A stretch of DNA of 64,000 nucleotides, taken from contig NZ_JACHBQ010000001.1 in the NCBI RefSeq assembly GCF_014200405.1, forward strand, positions 1,736,001 to 1,800,000, in the 5' to 3' direction. The notes beneath the pieces are model-generated. The model was not told the origin of the DNA. It worked only from the letters and a program-made list of their open reading frames with translations, and did not search any database. Positions 1-9,609 of the stretch are shown piece by piece. The stretch comes from Cryobacterium roopkundense. Its GTDB lineage: Bacteria > Actinomycetota > Actinomycetes > Actinomycetales > Microbacteriaceae. The translations under genes were made by a program, and so were the position numbers. Position 1 is the stretch's first letter. Every line of letters begins with the position of its first letter.

Positions 1-2
1 AA

Positions 3-722
3 GTACCCGCGTTGGTCGACGCCGGACACAGGGTCATCACCTACGACCGTCGGGGGTTTGGCCAGTCATCACAGCCGTGGAACGGGTACAACTACGACAC
101 TTTTGCCGCTGACCTGAAGGCCGTTCTTGACACCCTCGACCTGCAGGAGGTCACCCTCATTGGATTCTCCATGGGCGGCGGTGAGCTGGCCCGATACGTC
201 AGCACATATGGCACCGACCGCATCGCGAAGCTCGTCTTCGCCAGTGCCGTGCCGCCGTACCTGTGGAAATCGGATGACAACCCTGACGGAGGTATCGACG
301 CCGAGCTGGCCCAATGGTTCCACGACGGCCTGACCGGAGACCGGCCCGCGTTCCTGCACGAATTTCTTCAGCTGTTCTTCACCGCCGGCAAGCCCTCACT
401 TCTCAATAAGCCGAAGGTCAGTCCCGAACAGATTGCCTACAACCTCGACATCGCCCAGACGGCGTCGCCGAAGGGCACGCTCGACTGCACAACCGCATTC
501 GCGACGACGGATTTCCGTGACGACTTGGCAAAAATCACCGTTCCGACCCTGGTGATACACGGTGACTCCGACATCATTGTGCCGTTCGAAGTCAGTGGGA
601 AGCGCACTCATGAGGCCATCTCCGGCAGCGAGCTGGTCTTGATCGAAGACGCCCCGCACGGTCTCACGCTTTCACACAAAGACGAATGGAACCAGCACGT
701 CCTCGCATTCCTCGCGAAGTAG
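3..722 (+). CDS. Alpha/beta hydrolase, 5' end cut by window edge
   Basis: The reading frame is open from the first bases of the window, so the N-terminus lies outside; an internal TTG at 12 is not taken as the start. The visible part shows an alpha/beta-hydrolase fold of the non-haem chloroperoxidase/esterase type. The sequence DRRGFGQSSQP is the oxyanion strand, the nucleophile Ser lies in GFSMGGGE, the acid Asp in HGDSDIIVPF and the His in APHGLTLSH. About 240 residues are present; the family usually has 270-280, so roughly 35 are missing. Substrate cannot be inferred. No partner gene is visible downstream. Confidence 0.85.
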   Translation, partial: VPALVDAGHRVITYDRRGFGQSSQPWNGYNYDTFAADLKAVLDTLDLQEVTLIGFSMGGGELARYVSTYGTDRIAKLVFASAVPPYLWKSDDNPDGGIDAELAQWFHDGLTGDRPAFLHEFLQLFFTAGKPSLLNKPKVSPEQIAYNLDIAQTASPKGTLDCTTAFATTDFRDDLAKITVPTLVIHGDSDIIVPFEVSGKRTHEAISGSELVLIEDAPHGLTLSHKDEWNQHVLAFLAK

Positions 723-1799
723 CGATGCTGAGGTCAGCAATTCTCGCCTAGTCCTGCTTGCCGTCTTCAACGGTGACGCCGTTGATGTTGTCGTGGCGTC
801 GGTCGGCGATTCCGTACCCAATTCGGTACCGGAATAGGCGGCGGCTCGACGTCCGCGCCACCGTCTTGGACCTCGCGCTGAACGTTTCTGGTATCCACGG
901 GTTGTCGCATCGGATTCAACGCTCGAAGAGACGGCAGGGCGGCTGGAGTCGCTTGGGATCCGGAGGTGAGGGTGATGCAACAGCGCAGCACTCAGGGAAA
1001 GTGCTCCTGGGATTTTCTCCCCTGGTCGCGGGCTGTCGTTCAAAGCGCAGGACAGCCCAAGAAGGTGGCGGATCGCAACCATGACCCGTGCACAGCAGCA
1101 GACCTCGAATTGTGTCTTCTTTCCGACCGCGAGTGGAGAGTGGGCGACCGACGGCAAGTCGAGCAATCACCCGAGAAGGTCCTCGGGTCCATCAACCACA
1201 GCGGTTCAAGATTTGAAGTCCTCAATATCGACGCCCCACGCCGACACCTCACCTCACCTTTGGACACCTTCACACAGCCGTGGCGTCCTTCGTGGCCGCA
1301 TCAAACCGCTGACGTCCCTACGAACAGGGGTGACGGGAATCCTCTGGCCGACGAACCGTTGGGGGTGGACGTCCAAGGGCGTTGGAGTTGACTCGTGATC
1401 ATTTCTCTCGCCTCGTCTGTCTGGAATTGATCGACGATCCGGATGCCCACGGGGGCACTGCAAAACATGAGAAGTCCTCATCAACTGCTTGATTCTGCCG
1501 TGAGGGCGTCGTATATTCTTCTTGTTCAGATCAGCTTCATCGTCTTACGGATCATGGGCTGAACTGCTTTTGGATCAGTCTGGTCGCCCTGCAGGTCAGG
1601 CTGATCCATCTGTTTAGGGCGTAGAAATTGTCGAGACCGCCGCTTGTGAGTCCCACTGGTCAATGGCCGAGCTCCGGAAGGGATGGTGACCGAACCACCG
1701 TCGTTAATCATCTTGACACGCCTGCGTTGGTGACCTAGATTTTCTTCTGTTCCACCCAGACGCTGTCACTGGATTCAGCCACCACGTTCAGGGAGGCCC
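723..1799. other. About 1.1 kb without a convincing gene
   Basis: Short open frames on both strands show no recognisable protein. The only stretch that reads like coding sequence is on the minus strand ending with a TAG at 748-750; its last residues are NGVTVEDGKQD and it has no start, so it may be the tail of a lost gene. An imperfect inverted repeat (GGATCAGTCTG at about 1572 against CAGGCTGATCC near 1605) could be a terminator relic. The stretch fits the decayed character of the surrounding region. Confidence 0.5.
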
Positions 1800-1837
1800 A
1801 TGACTACACTCAACGTTCGATCATCCGGAACGACCTC

Positions 1838-2214
1838 GTGACCGCCGCAGAGACCGAGCCGCATTCAGCCAAGGGCGGCTCCGGCCAGCACCTCGTCCTC
1901 GAACGCGTGGCGGCCGGTGACAGGGTCGCCTTCGGCAACCTTTATGACGCCTTCGCAACCGAGACATATGCGATCTGCTTATACCACTCGGCGAACCAGA
2001 CGGCAGCCGAGAAGAGCATGACCAAGGCCTGGATCTTCATCTGGAGCCACGCGGCAGCTCTGAACAATCAGTCCGGCTCCACACAATCCATCGTGCTGTC
2101 AACAACGTGGTCTGTCACCTCAAAGCGCAGCCAACAGCCGGCACGGAAAAAGTAGCCGGCAGTGCGTTGAGCTTACGCCGCGCTCCAGACTGCATGTCAG
2201 AATACATCAGTTGA
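1838..2214 (+). pseudogene. Frameshifted ECF sigma factor, region 2 remnant
   Basis: From a GTG at 1838 the frame reads like sigma-70 region 2 of a SigK-type ECF sigma factor (VAAGDRVAFGNLYDAFATETY, then AEKSMTKAWIFIW). Near 2085 the homology passes to the next frame (TIHRAVNNVVCHLKAQPTAGTEK), which runs to a TGA at 2212-2214. No region 4 follows before the insertion sequence at 2296. Without correction the open frame gives only 105 residues. A 13-codon ORF (ATG 1800, preceded by GGGAGG) ends in the start codon of this gene. Frameshift plus missing C-terminal half indicate a dead gene. Confidence 0.55.
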
Positions 2215-2295
2215 CGTGCGAGGCCGTTGAAGAACGAAATGACCCGGGCGAATACAAACTTGATCTGCCCATTTCTAATCACGTTTGTCCTCTAG

Positions 2296-4082
2296 GAGCG
2301 TGGGTCAGTAGTACCAAACTTTAAAACGCCGGTCGATTTCCCGGGCTTGGGGTGGTGGTCTGGGAAAATTGCTTATGAGCGATTCTGATGGCCTGTTCCC
2401 CGCGACGGAACTTGAGCACGTTGACGTGGTCGTGGATGACGGCGTTGAGGCTGGCGGTGGCGTGAACAAGCGGTTTCGGGCTTTCGAGCCGAATGCTGTG
2501 ATGTTGGTGCCGCCGGATTTGGGTGAGTGGTTGCCGCAGAATCACCTTTCCCGTTTCATCGCGGACATCGTCGAAACTCAGCTGGATCTGAAGAAGTTCT
2601 ATGCCTCTTACGCGAAGTCGAAGGGGCAGCCGCCGTATGACCCTCGGTTGATGGTCCGGGTGCTCCTTTACGGGTATTGCGTCGGGGTTCGTTCGTCACG
2701 CGAGTTGGAGCGGGTGTGCGTGGACGTGGTCGCGTTTCGCTGGTTGGCGGCGCAGCAGGCACCTGATTTTCGTTCCATCGCCCGGTTCCGCAAGCGTCAT
2801 CTCTCCAGTCTGGGAAACGTGTTCTTGCAGGCATTGGAACTCTGCCGCGCGGCCGGAATGGTCTCACTCGGGCAGGTCGCGTTGGACGGCACGAAGGTGC
2901 GCGCGAATGCGTCCCGGCGCAAGGCGATGAGTTACGCCCGGTTGACGGAGAAGCAGAAGGTCCTCGCCGACGAGGTGTCTGCACTGCTGGCTGACGCGGA
3001 CGCGATCGATGACGCGGAGGATGCTCGTTTCGGAAAGGACAAACGCGGTGATGAGTTGCCGCCGGAGCTCGCGCGGCGGGAGTCACGCCTGGTGAAACTG
3101 GCCGAAGCGCGCGCGGCCTTGGAGGCCGACGCGGCCGTCCGGGCGCGGAAAGAGGCCGAGAAGAAGGCCCGGGACAAGGGCGACGATGACGACATTGCTG
3201 CGCAGAAGGGTGATGATGCGGCGAAGAACGCGGTCGTGAGGCCGAAGGCTCAACGCAACTTCACCGACCCGGATTCACGGATCATGAAGACCGCCGACGG
3301 GTCGTTCCACTACGCCTACAACGCACAGGCCATCGTTGATGCCGACCATCAGATCATCGTCGCGACGACGCTGACGAATATTGGCGTGGATGTTGAACAG
3401 GTCGTGCCGCTGGTCGAGAAACTCCACGCCACGACCGGCGTCCTGCCCCGGCAGGTCCTGGCGGATGCCGGGTATTGTTCCGCAACAAATCTGGACTACG
3501 CGAAGACTGTTGAAGATGGCAGCGACGGCCGGACCGAGTTTTTCATCGCGACCGGCCGGGTCAAGCACGGCGAGCGTGTTCCTGAAGTTCCTCGGGGCCG
3601 GATCCCGGCCAATGCGACGCTGCGGGAACGCATGGCGCGGAAGCTCAAGACGAAGAAGGGCCGCGCGGTTTATGCGCGGCGCAAAGCGATCGTGGAGCCC
3701 GTGTTCGGTCAGATCCACACTCGGCAGGGCAAGTTTGTGTTGCTGCGCGGGTTGGAGCAAGCAGCGCACGAGTGGTATCTGATCGCGGCCTGCCACAACC
3801 TGATGAAGCTGCACACCATGCAAACCAAGGCGCTTCTGGCCACGCCGGCCGCGCTGATAGCTAGCCCGGCAACCTAAAGAGCAGGGCGGAACCGCCCTGA
3901 CGGGCCGCGGCAACAACCTCGCCTGAACCACCAACGCGACCGTGGCCCTCTTTTCAATCGGCACAACCACAATCCCTGCGCCACAGGCCTTGATTGCCAG
4001 GCCAGCACCGCCCAACCCATCCCGAGGCTTGGACCCGTATTTCGCGGCACCAACCGTAAATAGGCGTTACTGACTCACGCTC
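2296..4082 (+). mobile_element. Complete IS1182-type insertion sequence
   Basis: The element is bounded by inverted repeats GAGCGTGGGTCAGTA (2296-2310) and TACTGACTCACGCTC (4068-4082), identical except for one base. Both ends abut CTAG (2292-2295 and 4083-4086), consistent with a 4-bp target duplication; since CTAG is its own complement it could also be part of the repeat. Length is about 1.79 kb, with one transposase gene filling it. The intact ends and intact gene suggest recent insertion into already decayed DNA beside the broken sigma-factor gene. Confidence 0.85.
2369..3877 (+). CDS. IS1182 family transposase
   Basis: A 502-residue DDE transposase. The N-terminal domain (FEPNAVMLVPPDLGEWLPQ, then YDPRLMVRVLLYGYCVGVRSSRELE) and RSIARFRKRH are typical of IS1182 transposases, as is ALDGTKVRANASRRKAM, which carries a catalytic Asp. 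A charged Ala/Lys/Glu-rich insertion follows at about residues 190-300. The C-terminal half has DPDSRIMKTADGSFHYAYNAQ, VLADAGYCS and the RRKAIVEPVFGQIHTRQG block with the last Glu. The frame is uninterrupted and full length, so the protein is probably active. It is the only gene of the element at 2296-4082. Confidence 0.93.
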   Translation: MLMSDSDGLFPATELEHVDVVVDDGVEAGGGVNKRFRAFEPNAVMLVPPDLGEWLPQNHLSRFIADIVETQLDLKKFYASYAKSKGQPPYDPRLMVRVLLYGYCVGVRSSRELERVCVDVVAFRWLAAQQAPDFRSIARFRKRHLSSLGNVFLQALELCRAAGMVSLGQVALDGTKVRANASRRKAMSYARLTEKQKVLADEVSALLADADAIDDAEDARFGKDKRGDELPPELARRESRLVKLAEARAALEADAAVRARKEAEKKARDKGDDDDIAAQKGDDAAKNAVVRPKAQRNFTDPDSRIMKTADGSFHYAYNAQAIVDADHQIIVATTLTNIGVDVEQVVPLVEKLHATTGVLPRQVLADAGYCSATNLDYAKTVEDGSDGRTEFFIATGRVKHGERVPEVPRGRIPANATLRERMARKLKTKKGRAVYARRKAIVEPVFGQIHTRQGKFVLLRGLEQAAHEWYLIAACHNLMKLHTMQTKALLATPAALIASPAT

Positions 4083-4245
4083 CTAGAGAGCAGCCGAGGC
4101 GGGCGGAGGCTGCCCGAGACTCCGCGACCCGGATCGGACTAGGTCACGAATGCGCCGCGGTGCCGGGGCCCTACGTGTCAGGGTTGGGAGAGGCCAGTGG
4201 CTCAGAGAAAGTCCGCCGTTTGACGTAGAGCGAGAATCACGAATC

Positions 4246-4600
4246 ATGACTATGGCCAGTCCGTACTTGAGCGCAGTGCGCGACGATAGTCATATTAGTA
4301 ATCCCGGAGCCGTCGCTGGTGGCCCGACCTCGAGAAGGTCGTTCAGCCCAGCGCAGAAGCTTGCGTACCTCGCCGCGTACGACACCGCCATCAAGAACAA
4401 CGGGGGCAGTGCGTATCTGCGCACCGAAGGGTTGTACTCCTCGCCGATCACGAAGTGGCAAAACTGCGCGCCGCCGTTGTCGTCACGGGAAAGAGACCCG
4501 GCTAGAGGATTGGCCGTTAACTAAGGAGCAGACTGAAATCGCTCGTCTGCGCCGCCGGCTGAGCAAGATCGAGCAGGACCTAGAAACGATGGGGTGTTGA
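4246..4600 (+). pseudogene. Broken transposase OrfA (IS3-like, HTH protein)
   Basis: From ATG 4246 the frame reads SRRSFSPAQKLAYLAAYD, then GGSAYLRTEGLYSSPITKWQ, the helix-turn-helix N-terminus of an IS3-group OrfA. Around 4465-4500 the homology moves to the next frame (PLTKEQTEIARLRRRLSKIEQDLE), the coiled-coil end of OrfA, closing with a TGA at 4598-4600. No OrfB integrase follows. A frameshift and loss of the partner make it a relic, directly downstream of the intact IS1182 element. Confidence 0.6.
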
Positions 4601-4660
4601 TCAAGCGCCCCGGCCCTGCCGCAGTGCTGTAGAAGCTCGCGCCGCCTAAGTAGAAATCAG

Positions 4661-5014
4661 TCACCGCTTGTCGCCGTAGATGGAACATATCGCGCCTGAA
4701 CCGATGTAGTTGTCGATGGTGTCGTCACCTGCGGCGTTCATCCTGGACCAGTAGCAGCTCTCGCCTCCCTCGGAACGATACTGGCCGGGCTGAACGTCCG
4801 TCCCCACCATGAAGGTGCCGTCGCCGGCGAACGCACTGGCAACGACGACGTCTTCGGCACCCTTGACGGCCGCCTCGCGCTCGTCAAGTCCCCTTGCCCG
4901 CGTGGATTGCGCGGCTTCCGCTCCCGCCAAGTCTGACTCACGCTTTTCGGAGCTCTTCACCGTGGATCGAAGGGTGCTCACTTCGCTCCCGAGTTCCTGC
5001 CATGCGGATCTCAT
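4661..5014 (-). CDS. Hypothetical protein, probably 5'-truncated
   Basis: The 117-residue product has a charged heptad-like N-terminal part (residues 1-55, rich in Glu, Arg, Ala) and a C-terminal module with DGTFMVGTDVQPGQYRSEGG, a Cys in ESCYWSRM, and a closing Gly/Cys segment. Modules of this kind occur at the C-terminus of secreted or membrane-anchored actinobacterial proteins. No signal peptide or membrane segment precedes it, and there is no ribosome binding site before ATG 5014. I infer that the original N-terminus has been lost at the junction with the fragment downstream of about 5000. Function unknown. Confidence 0.45.
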   Translation of the reverse strand: MRSAWQELGSEVSTLRSTVKSSEKRESDLAGAEAAQSTRARGLDEREAAVKGAEDVVVASAFAGDGTFMVGTDVQPGQYRSEGGESCYWSRMNAAGDDTIDNYIGSGAICSIYGDKR

Positions 5015-5583
5015 CGAGTCATAGTTCGTTCACGATCTTCACGGAATCCGTGGCCGAGCACATGCCCAAGCACGGCACTCGCATGCGTGAGTTTGCCGAG
5101 GCCTACGTGGCAACCAGAGCGCGGCTGGGACTCCCGACTGTTCCGGTAGAGGACATCGTCAACGCCCGAGCCGTCAAGATCGTCACTGAGCTGATGCGTC
5201 GCCTAGACCTGCTGACTAGCCGTGACGTCGCGGCGGGCGTCCGGAGCACCAGAGCCATATGCGACGGGACGAGCGACGGCTGCAACTCGAGAACGTTGTC
5301 AACGCAGTCGTGACCAATGCAAACCGCAATGGCAAGCGGTATCACTCTGACTCCGAAGTGGAGAACAGAGCGAGGGCGAATCGGGGAATGCCGCGTGTGT
5401 CCATCAACGTGCTTATCGTGCAGCTCGCGTTCCAGGACGCCACTGAGCGGATGCCCACCAATATGCTCACGGCCGACGACGCTCGGAATGCTGCCCGCGT
5501 CCCGGCGCGGAATATCTCACCCTCTTCGCGTGGACCACAGACAGCGGTCGAAGGTCATAATAACCGACCGCTGTTCAGGTAGT
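5006..5583 (+). pseudogene. Unrecognised gene remnant in two frames
   Basis: One plus frame reads FTIFTESVAEHMPKHGTRMR, then LGLPTVPVEDIVNARAVKIVTEL to about 5255; the adjacent frame continues MRRDERRLQLENVVNAVVTNANRNGK and stops near 5582. The join at 5255-5265 and composition like normal coding sequence suggest one gene with a frameshift and no good start. I do not recognise the family, and the two halves may be unrelated. Confidence 0.25.
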
Positions 5584-5586
5584 TAA

Positions 5587-5950
5587 TCTGGGGAATCGGC
5601 ACGCCCTGTCACCGGAAAGAAAGCGGCAGGGTATCAGGGCCAGTTCATGTGGCGTCGCTTGAGCGGCCGGCGCTGGTCCTCGCCCAACCACAACTCGATG
5701 GTGTCTTTGACAGCCTGTCAACCCCGACCCGGCCTACAAAGTGTTGATCCCACACACCAGTCAGGGCTGACGTGATCTGACCTCCTGCCAGGTCACGTCA
5801 GCCCTGAGAGGCCATCGCCCTTATCTGCACTCCCCTCCGAACGAGCCTGAGAAGGCGGCGAGGGGCTCCCATTCCCACCCCGTGTCCACGCCCGTCTCAT
5901 CCCGATCGGGCAGGGTGAGGTCGACCCGTCTTCACGCGATTCCTGCGAAT
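5587..5950. other. Gap with a perfect 15-bp inverted repeat
   Basis: No gene is seen. The arms TCAGGGCTGACGTGA (5761-5775) and TCACGTCAGCCCTGA (5793-5807) are exact complements around a 17-nt loop. They lie about 145 bp beyond the stop of the minus-strand carboxypeptidase and may act as its terminator, although no T-run follows on either side. Confidence 0.5.
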
Positions 5951-6982
5951 CTAGTCGGGCCGTGCAGTCTGTGTTGCCAGAGTGTCCCAGAAGGAGGTAT
6001 CGGCATCTGCAATGGAGCCGTCCGAGATAGCCGCGACCGTGGCATCCAACGTCGTGATCGTCTGCTTAATCAGGTAGCCGTTACTCTTCTGCCCAAGTAC
6101 CGCTCCTTCGTTGTAGTGGTCTGACATGCCTCGCATCTCAAAGAGCAGTGTTGAGATGCCATACTCGACGGCGATGCCGTTGCGACTGATAGTTTCGGCC
6201 GAGCCGCCGCTGTACTTGCCGAGGTGGCCCCAGCCGGTTGAGTCGACGGCATCAAATACTATTGCGCCGAGCTTTTTGGAGCCTTCCAGCACAGCCGGAT
6301 CCACATTTGGCGTTGTCGGGTACAGGATGGAGCCGGAAACCAACTTCCCATCGCGCTCGCTGTTGGCACCCTGGTGGTGCAGATCGATCATGTAATCGAC
6401 GTTGTACTTGCTCAGGACGTTCTCATGGAGGGCCCTCGTCTCTGGCTCAATTTTGGTCACGTGGTCACGGTTGAGATCGACCCCATTCGCGTTGAATCGG
6501 GTCAGGTGGCGGTCGCCGCTAGCAATATAGTCGTCTAGGGAGAAGTCGACATCACCCATAGCACCGTCCGCATTGAGCATCGGTACTATAAGAACGTTCA
6601 CGCTATCCAGAACATTCTTGGTCTTCCCACTCCCCAAGTGCTTGATGAACTCCAAAGCCCCCTCCGTCGTCAATTGCTCATTGCCGTGCTGCTGAGTCAG
6701 GAACAGGATGGTGGGGTTGTCTTCGTTCTGGACGTACTTCGCAAGAAAAAGGTCACGGCCCTTGACCGACTGGCCAATGACTTCGAGCTCAATTTGGGGT
6801 TGCTTGGCGTCCTGAACCTTTAAGTAGTTCGCCACCTCGTCATATGTGCGCAGGATGGAAGTATTGATGGTCTCATTGCCACCATATCCAGGGCCTTCGC
6901 CCACCGCGTGTGCGGTCGTAGCGGTCAAGGAGACCGAGGCAAGTAGCAAGGCTCCCGTCGCGGCTGCAAATGATTTCTTCAT
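5951..6982 (-). CDS. Secreted M14 family zinc carboxypeptidase (copy 1)
   Basis: A 343-residue protein with a cleavable signal peptide (MKKS start, hydrophobic stretch about 5-24, cleavage near AHA). The catalytic domain carries M14 metal ligands: His99 and Glu102 in QQHGNEQ and the third His in DLHHQG (about 202). DLNRD (about 169-173) is the substrate-carboxylate region and the Glu in LLFEMRG is the candidate general base. It should trim C-terminal residues from peptides or cell-wall peptides outside the cell. It follows a second M14 gene on the same strand, about 170 bp upstream, suggesting duplication or a shared role. Confidence 0.88.
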   Translation of the reverse strand: MKKSFAAATGALLLASVSLTATTAHAVGEGPGYGGNETINTSILRTYDEVANYLKVQDAKQPQIELEVIGQSVKGRDLFLAKYVQNEDNPTILFLTQQHGNEQLTTEGALEFIKHLGSGKTKNVLDSVNVLIVPMLNADGAMGDVDFSLDDYIASGDRHLTRFNANGVDLNRDHVTKIEPETRALHENVLSKYNVDYMIDLHHQGANSERDGKLVSGSILYPTTPNVDPAVLEGSKKLGAIVFDAVDSTGWGHLGKYSGGSAETISRNGIAVEYGISTLLFEMRGMSDHYNEGAVLGQKSNGYLIKQTITTLDATVAAISDGSIADADTSFWDTLATQTARPD

Positions 6983-7154
6983 ATACGCAATTCCTCTCGA
7001 AAATACTTCAATGGATTTTTCTGTGCCTCGGACATCACAGTTTGAGCCGCGGGCAGTCGAGCGCGGAGCCGAGGGGAAGGCGCCCCAGGCACCAGGCGAT
7101 GCAGGTAAATTTGCGCGGCATCGTCTCTTCTGAAACGGTGGTGTGATTCTGAAA

Positions 7155-8321
7155 TTAAGGACCGACTGGGATGGTGCCGGCGTAATCGGTGCTGTAACCA
7201 GTCACAGGCGTGTGAGGAATGTCTTTCCATACGTCTGGATCCACGTCCTGAACCTCTTTTGTTGCTAGACCGAGCAGGAGTGTTTTCATTGCAAGCGAGT
7301 TCTGCTGAATGCTCTTTCCGCGGGCTTTCTGACCCAGTGAGCCGTCGCTGGTGTTTCCGGAGGTCTCGAAGAAGACCACTGGATTGGAGTGTCCGGTTGG
7401 GTTCATATCCTTGTAGTTCAAGCCCAGCATCATTGCGGACACCACGCCGCCCTTAATATCGATTTCCAGTCCGTTGCCAACCTGGTACCGGTCCATATTT
7501 ATGTACCCGTAACCGCTCAGTTTCTCGTACACGTAGCCGTGCATCTGGCGGGTGAGCACATCGTAGGCGCCGTCCTTGATGGATGGCAGGGTTGGGCCGC
7601 CCGGTGCCAGGGAGATGCCCAAGGATAGGGTGACGTCGTCGCCGGTCGCGTATTCCTTTTTCAGGCCTTGATGGTGAATGTCGATGCCGTATGAAGGCTT
7701 TACCGCCGTCCAATATTCGTAGAACGCAAGCGACTCTTGAGCTTGAAACTTATCCGACACCCAGTCGCGGTTCAGGTCTACGCGCTGCTCGGTGCCGTCG
7801 GCAGCGAGCAGCGGCTCGCCGGCGGCTTGGTCCCAGAGGACGGTCTGGCGGATGTTCATCTCACTTCCATCCGGGTTGTACATGGGTATGAAATGGATGG
7901 TGAAAGCATCGCGAATATTTTGATACTCGGCGGAACCATTTGTGCCCAGGTCCTTTATAAGGCTGAGGATGGATTCAGCACCATAGGGCTCGTTTCCGTG
8001 AATGCGGCCCTGAACCCAAACGTCCTCGGCACCTTGCCCCACGGTCGCCACGTAGAGGTCTCGACCCTGCTCGCTCTTATTGACATATATTCCGGCTTCT
8101 TCGAGAGTGAAGACATCTACCTGATGCCGGCTGGTCTTTTCCAGGCTGAGGAGCTTCTTGATCGTGTCCTCGTAGGTGAGGATACTGGCGGTGTTGGTTT
8201 CGCCTTCGGGTGACGGGAAGTTGGCATTCGCGTAGGCGGGTGCCGTTCCCAAGAGAGGCAGCGCAAGAATTGATGCGGCGCCTATTGCCCAAAGTCTGGT
8301 GGATTGAAGATGTTTTCTCAT
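7155..8321 (-). CDS. Secreted M14 family zinc carboxypeptidase (copy 2)
   Basis: The start at 8321 is preferred over 8345 because GGAGGTA lies 7 nt upstream and the signal peptide then begins correctly (MRKHLQSTRLWAIGAA..., cleavage after AYA). The mature domain has RIHGNEPYGAE (zinc His and Glu), RVDLNRDW, DIHHQGLK (third ligand) and VVFFETSGN with the catalytic Glu. About 388 residues. It is related to but clearly diverged from the neighbouring 343-residue M14 protein. Extracellular peptide or peptidoglycan-peptide cleavage is inferred from the family; the substrate is unknown. Confidence 0.88.
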   Translation of the reverse strand: MRKHLQSTRLWAIGAASILALPLLGTAPAYANANFPSPEGETNTASILTYEDTIKKLLSLEKTSRHQVDVFTLEEAGIYVNKSEQGRDLYVATVGQGAEDVWVQGRIHGNEPYGAESILSLIKDLGTNGSAEYQNIRDAFTIHFIPMYNPDGSEMNIRQTVLWDQAAGEPLLAADGTEQRVDLNRDWVSDKFQAQESLAFYEYWTAVKPSYGIDIHHQGLKKEYATGDDVTLSLGISLAPGGPTLPSIKDGAYDVLTRQMHGYVYEKLSGYGYINMDRYQVGNGLEIDIKGGVVSAMMLGLNYKDMNPTGHSNPVVFFETSGNTSDGSLGQKARGKSIQQNSLAMKTLLLGLATKEVQDVDPDVWKDIPHTPVTGYSTDYAGTIPVGP

Positions 8322-8633
8322 ACTAAATACCTCCGTTGACTGCATTGTCTGGTGGGGTGTTGCAAGGGGGTTTCTCTCCGGAAGCCCAGCCCGTCAAGAC
8401 GACGTGGCGAAATCTGGCAGGGGGCCTCTAGACCGCACGGGCACCGACGGCGACGATCCACAAGATCGGCAGGTTGGCGATGGCAAGGACGTCGATTGAG
8501 TCGGGGTCACCGGGCAGGGACGTTATCATAATGCTCCAGTGCTGGAATGCGGGTGGGGCAGTGCGTGATGATAGGTTCGGCGCTAAGGGAATCCTTGTGT
8601 GTTCAAGGAACGGCGTACGGGCAAGGGTGAGTT
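8322..8633. other. Divergent intergenic region
   Basis: About 310 bp separate the start of the M14 carboxypeptidase (minus) from the Lrp-type regulator (plus). Both promoters should lie here. I see the carboxypeptidase ribosome binding site at 8328-8334 but no clear operator repeat or gene. Confidence 0.5.
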
Positions 8634-9593
8634 ATGCGGCTACTGGATCCCCTGGAACGGCGGATCGCGGCCGCGCTGCAGTTCGACGGGCGCAGCTCCT
8701 GGAGCCGGATTTCCGAGGTACTCGGCGAACCGGAACGCACTATCGCGCGTCGGGGCAGCGAACTGCTCGAAGCGCGGCTGGTGCAGGTGGCTGGGCTCCG
8801 ACCACAATCCACTTCGGTTATTATCCGCGTGCAAACCGCACCGGGCACCACCCGCTCGACAGCGAACGCACTGGCACAACGTCGGGATTCGACCTTCTCG
8901 TACACCATGACCGGCGGCGTGGACTGCGTCGTTGAAGTGCTGACCGAGGCCGAGCGGATGTCGACGCTGCTTACGGAGGAGATACCGGGAACTGTCGGCT
9001 TGGTGCGCGCCGTCAGCTACCCCGTGATGCGGTACTTCCGCACCATCCGCGGCTGGCAGCCCGACCTTCTGACAGAGGTCGAAGCGGATGCTCTGCGGGC
9101 CGGTGTGACGACAGACTCCTGGAGTCTGCAGGAGCCACAGCGGCTGAGCAGGGTGGACAACGAGATCGTGGAGGCGCTCTGTCAGGACGGGCGGGTGTCC
9201 TGCGAAAGGCTGGCCCGCCTGACCGGGGTGTCCAACGCTACTGCCCGCCGCCGCGTGGAATGGCTGCTGCAGAACAACCATGTCTATATACGGGCGGTCG
9301 TCGAGCCGGCGAGCGTCGGCCTTCCCGTCGAGGCGTTTCTCTGGATCCGCAGCGATCCGAAGAACGTCGAGGCGGTCGGCCGCGAACTCGCGGCCTCGCC
9401 GCTGGTGAGGTACGCGGCCGCGGTCGCGGGCGATTATCAGATCGTCGCGAATGTTACAGCCAAAGACCAGGCCGCCCTCTACGCTTGCGTGACGTCGGCG
9501 CCCTGGGTCGCCTACGCCAAGTCGATCGATGTCAGTCTGTTGCTCGAGGCATTCAAGCGAGGCGGACGAATGCTGCAGCCCGCCCGGATGTGA
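8634..9593 (+). CDS. Two-module Lrp/AsnC family transcriptional regulator
   Basis: The 319-residue protein repeats the Lrp/AsnC plan twice. A first HTH (residues about 3-50, LDPLERRIAAALQFDGRSSW) is followed by a ligand-sensing RAM-like domain. A second HTH (about 172-222, LSRVDNEIVEALCQDGRVSC, then SNATARRRVEWLL) is followed by a second RAM domain ending near residue 305. Such double proteins are common in actinobacteria and usually sense amino acids. It is divergent from the M14 peptidases and convergent with an amidase, so control of peptide or amide use is a reasonable guess only. Confidence 0.85.
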   Translation: MRLLDPLERRIAAALQFDGRSSWSRISEVLGEPERTIARRGSELLEARLVQVAGLRPQSTSVIIRVQTAPGTTRSTANALAQRRDSTFSYTMTGGVDCVVEVLTEAERMSTLLTEEIPGTVGLVRAVSYPVMRYFRTIRGWQPDLLTEVEADALRAGVTTDSWSLQEPQRLSRVDNEIVEALCQDGRVSCERLARLTGVSNATARRRVEWLLQNNHVYIRAVVEPASVGLPVEAFLWIRSDPKNVEAVGRELAASPLVRYAAAVAGDYQIVANVTAKDQAALYACVTSAPWVAYAKSIDVSLLLEAFKRGGRMLQPARM

Positions 9594-9609
9594 AGGTCGG
9601 CGACGCATT

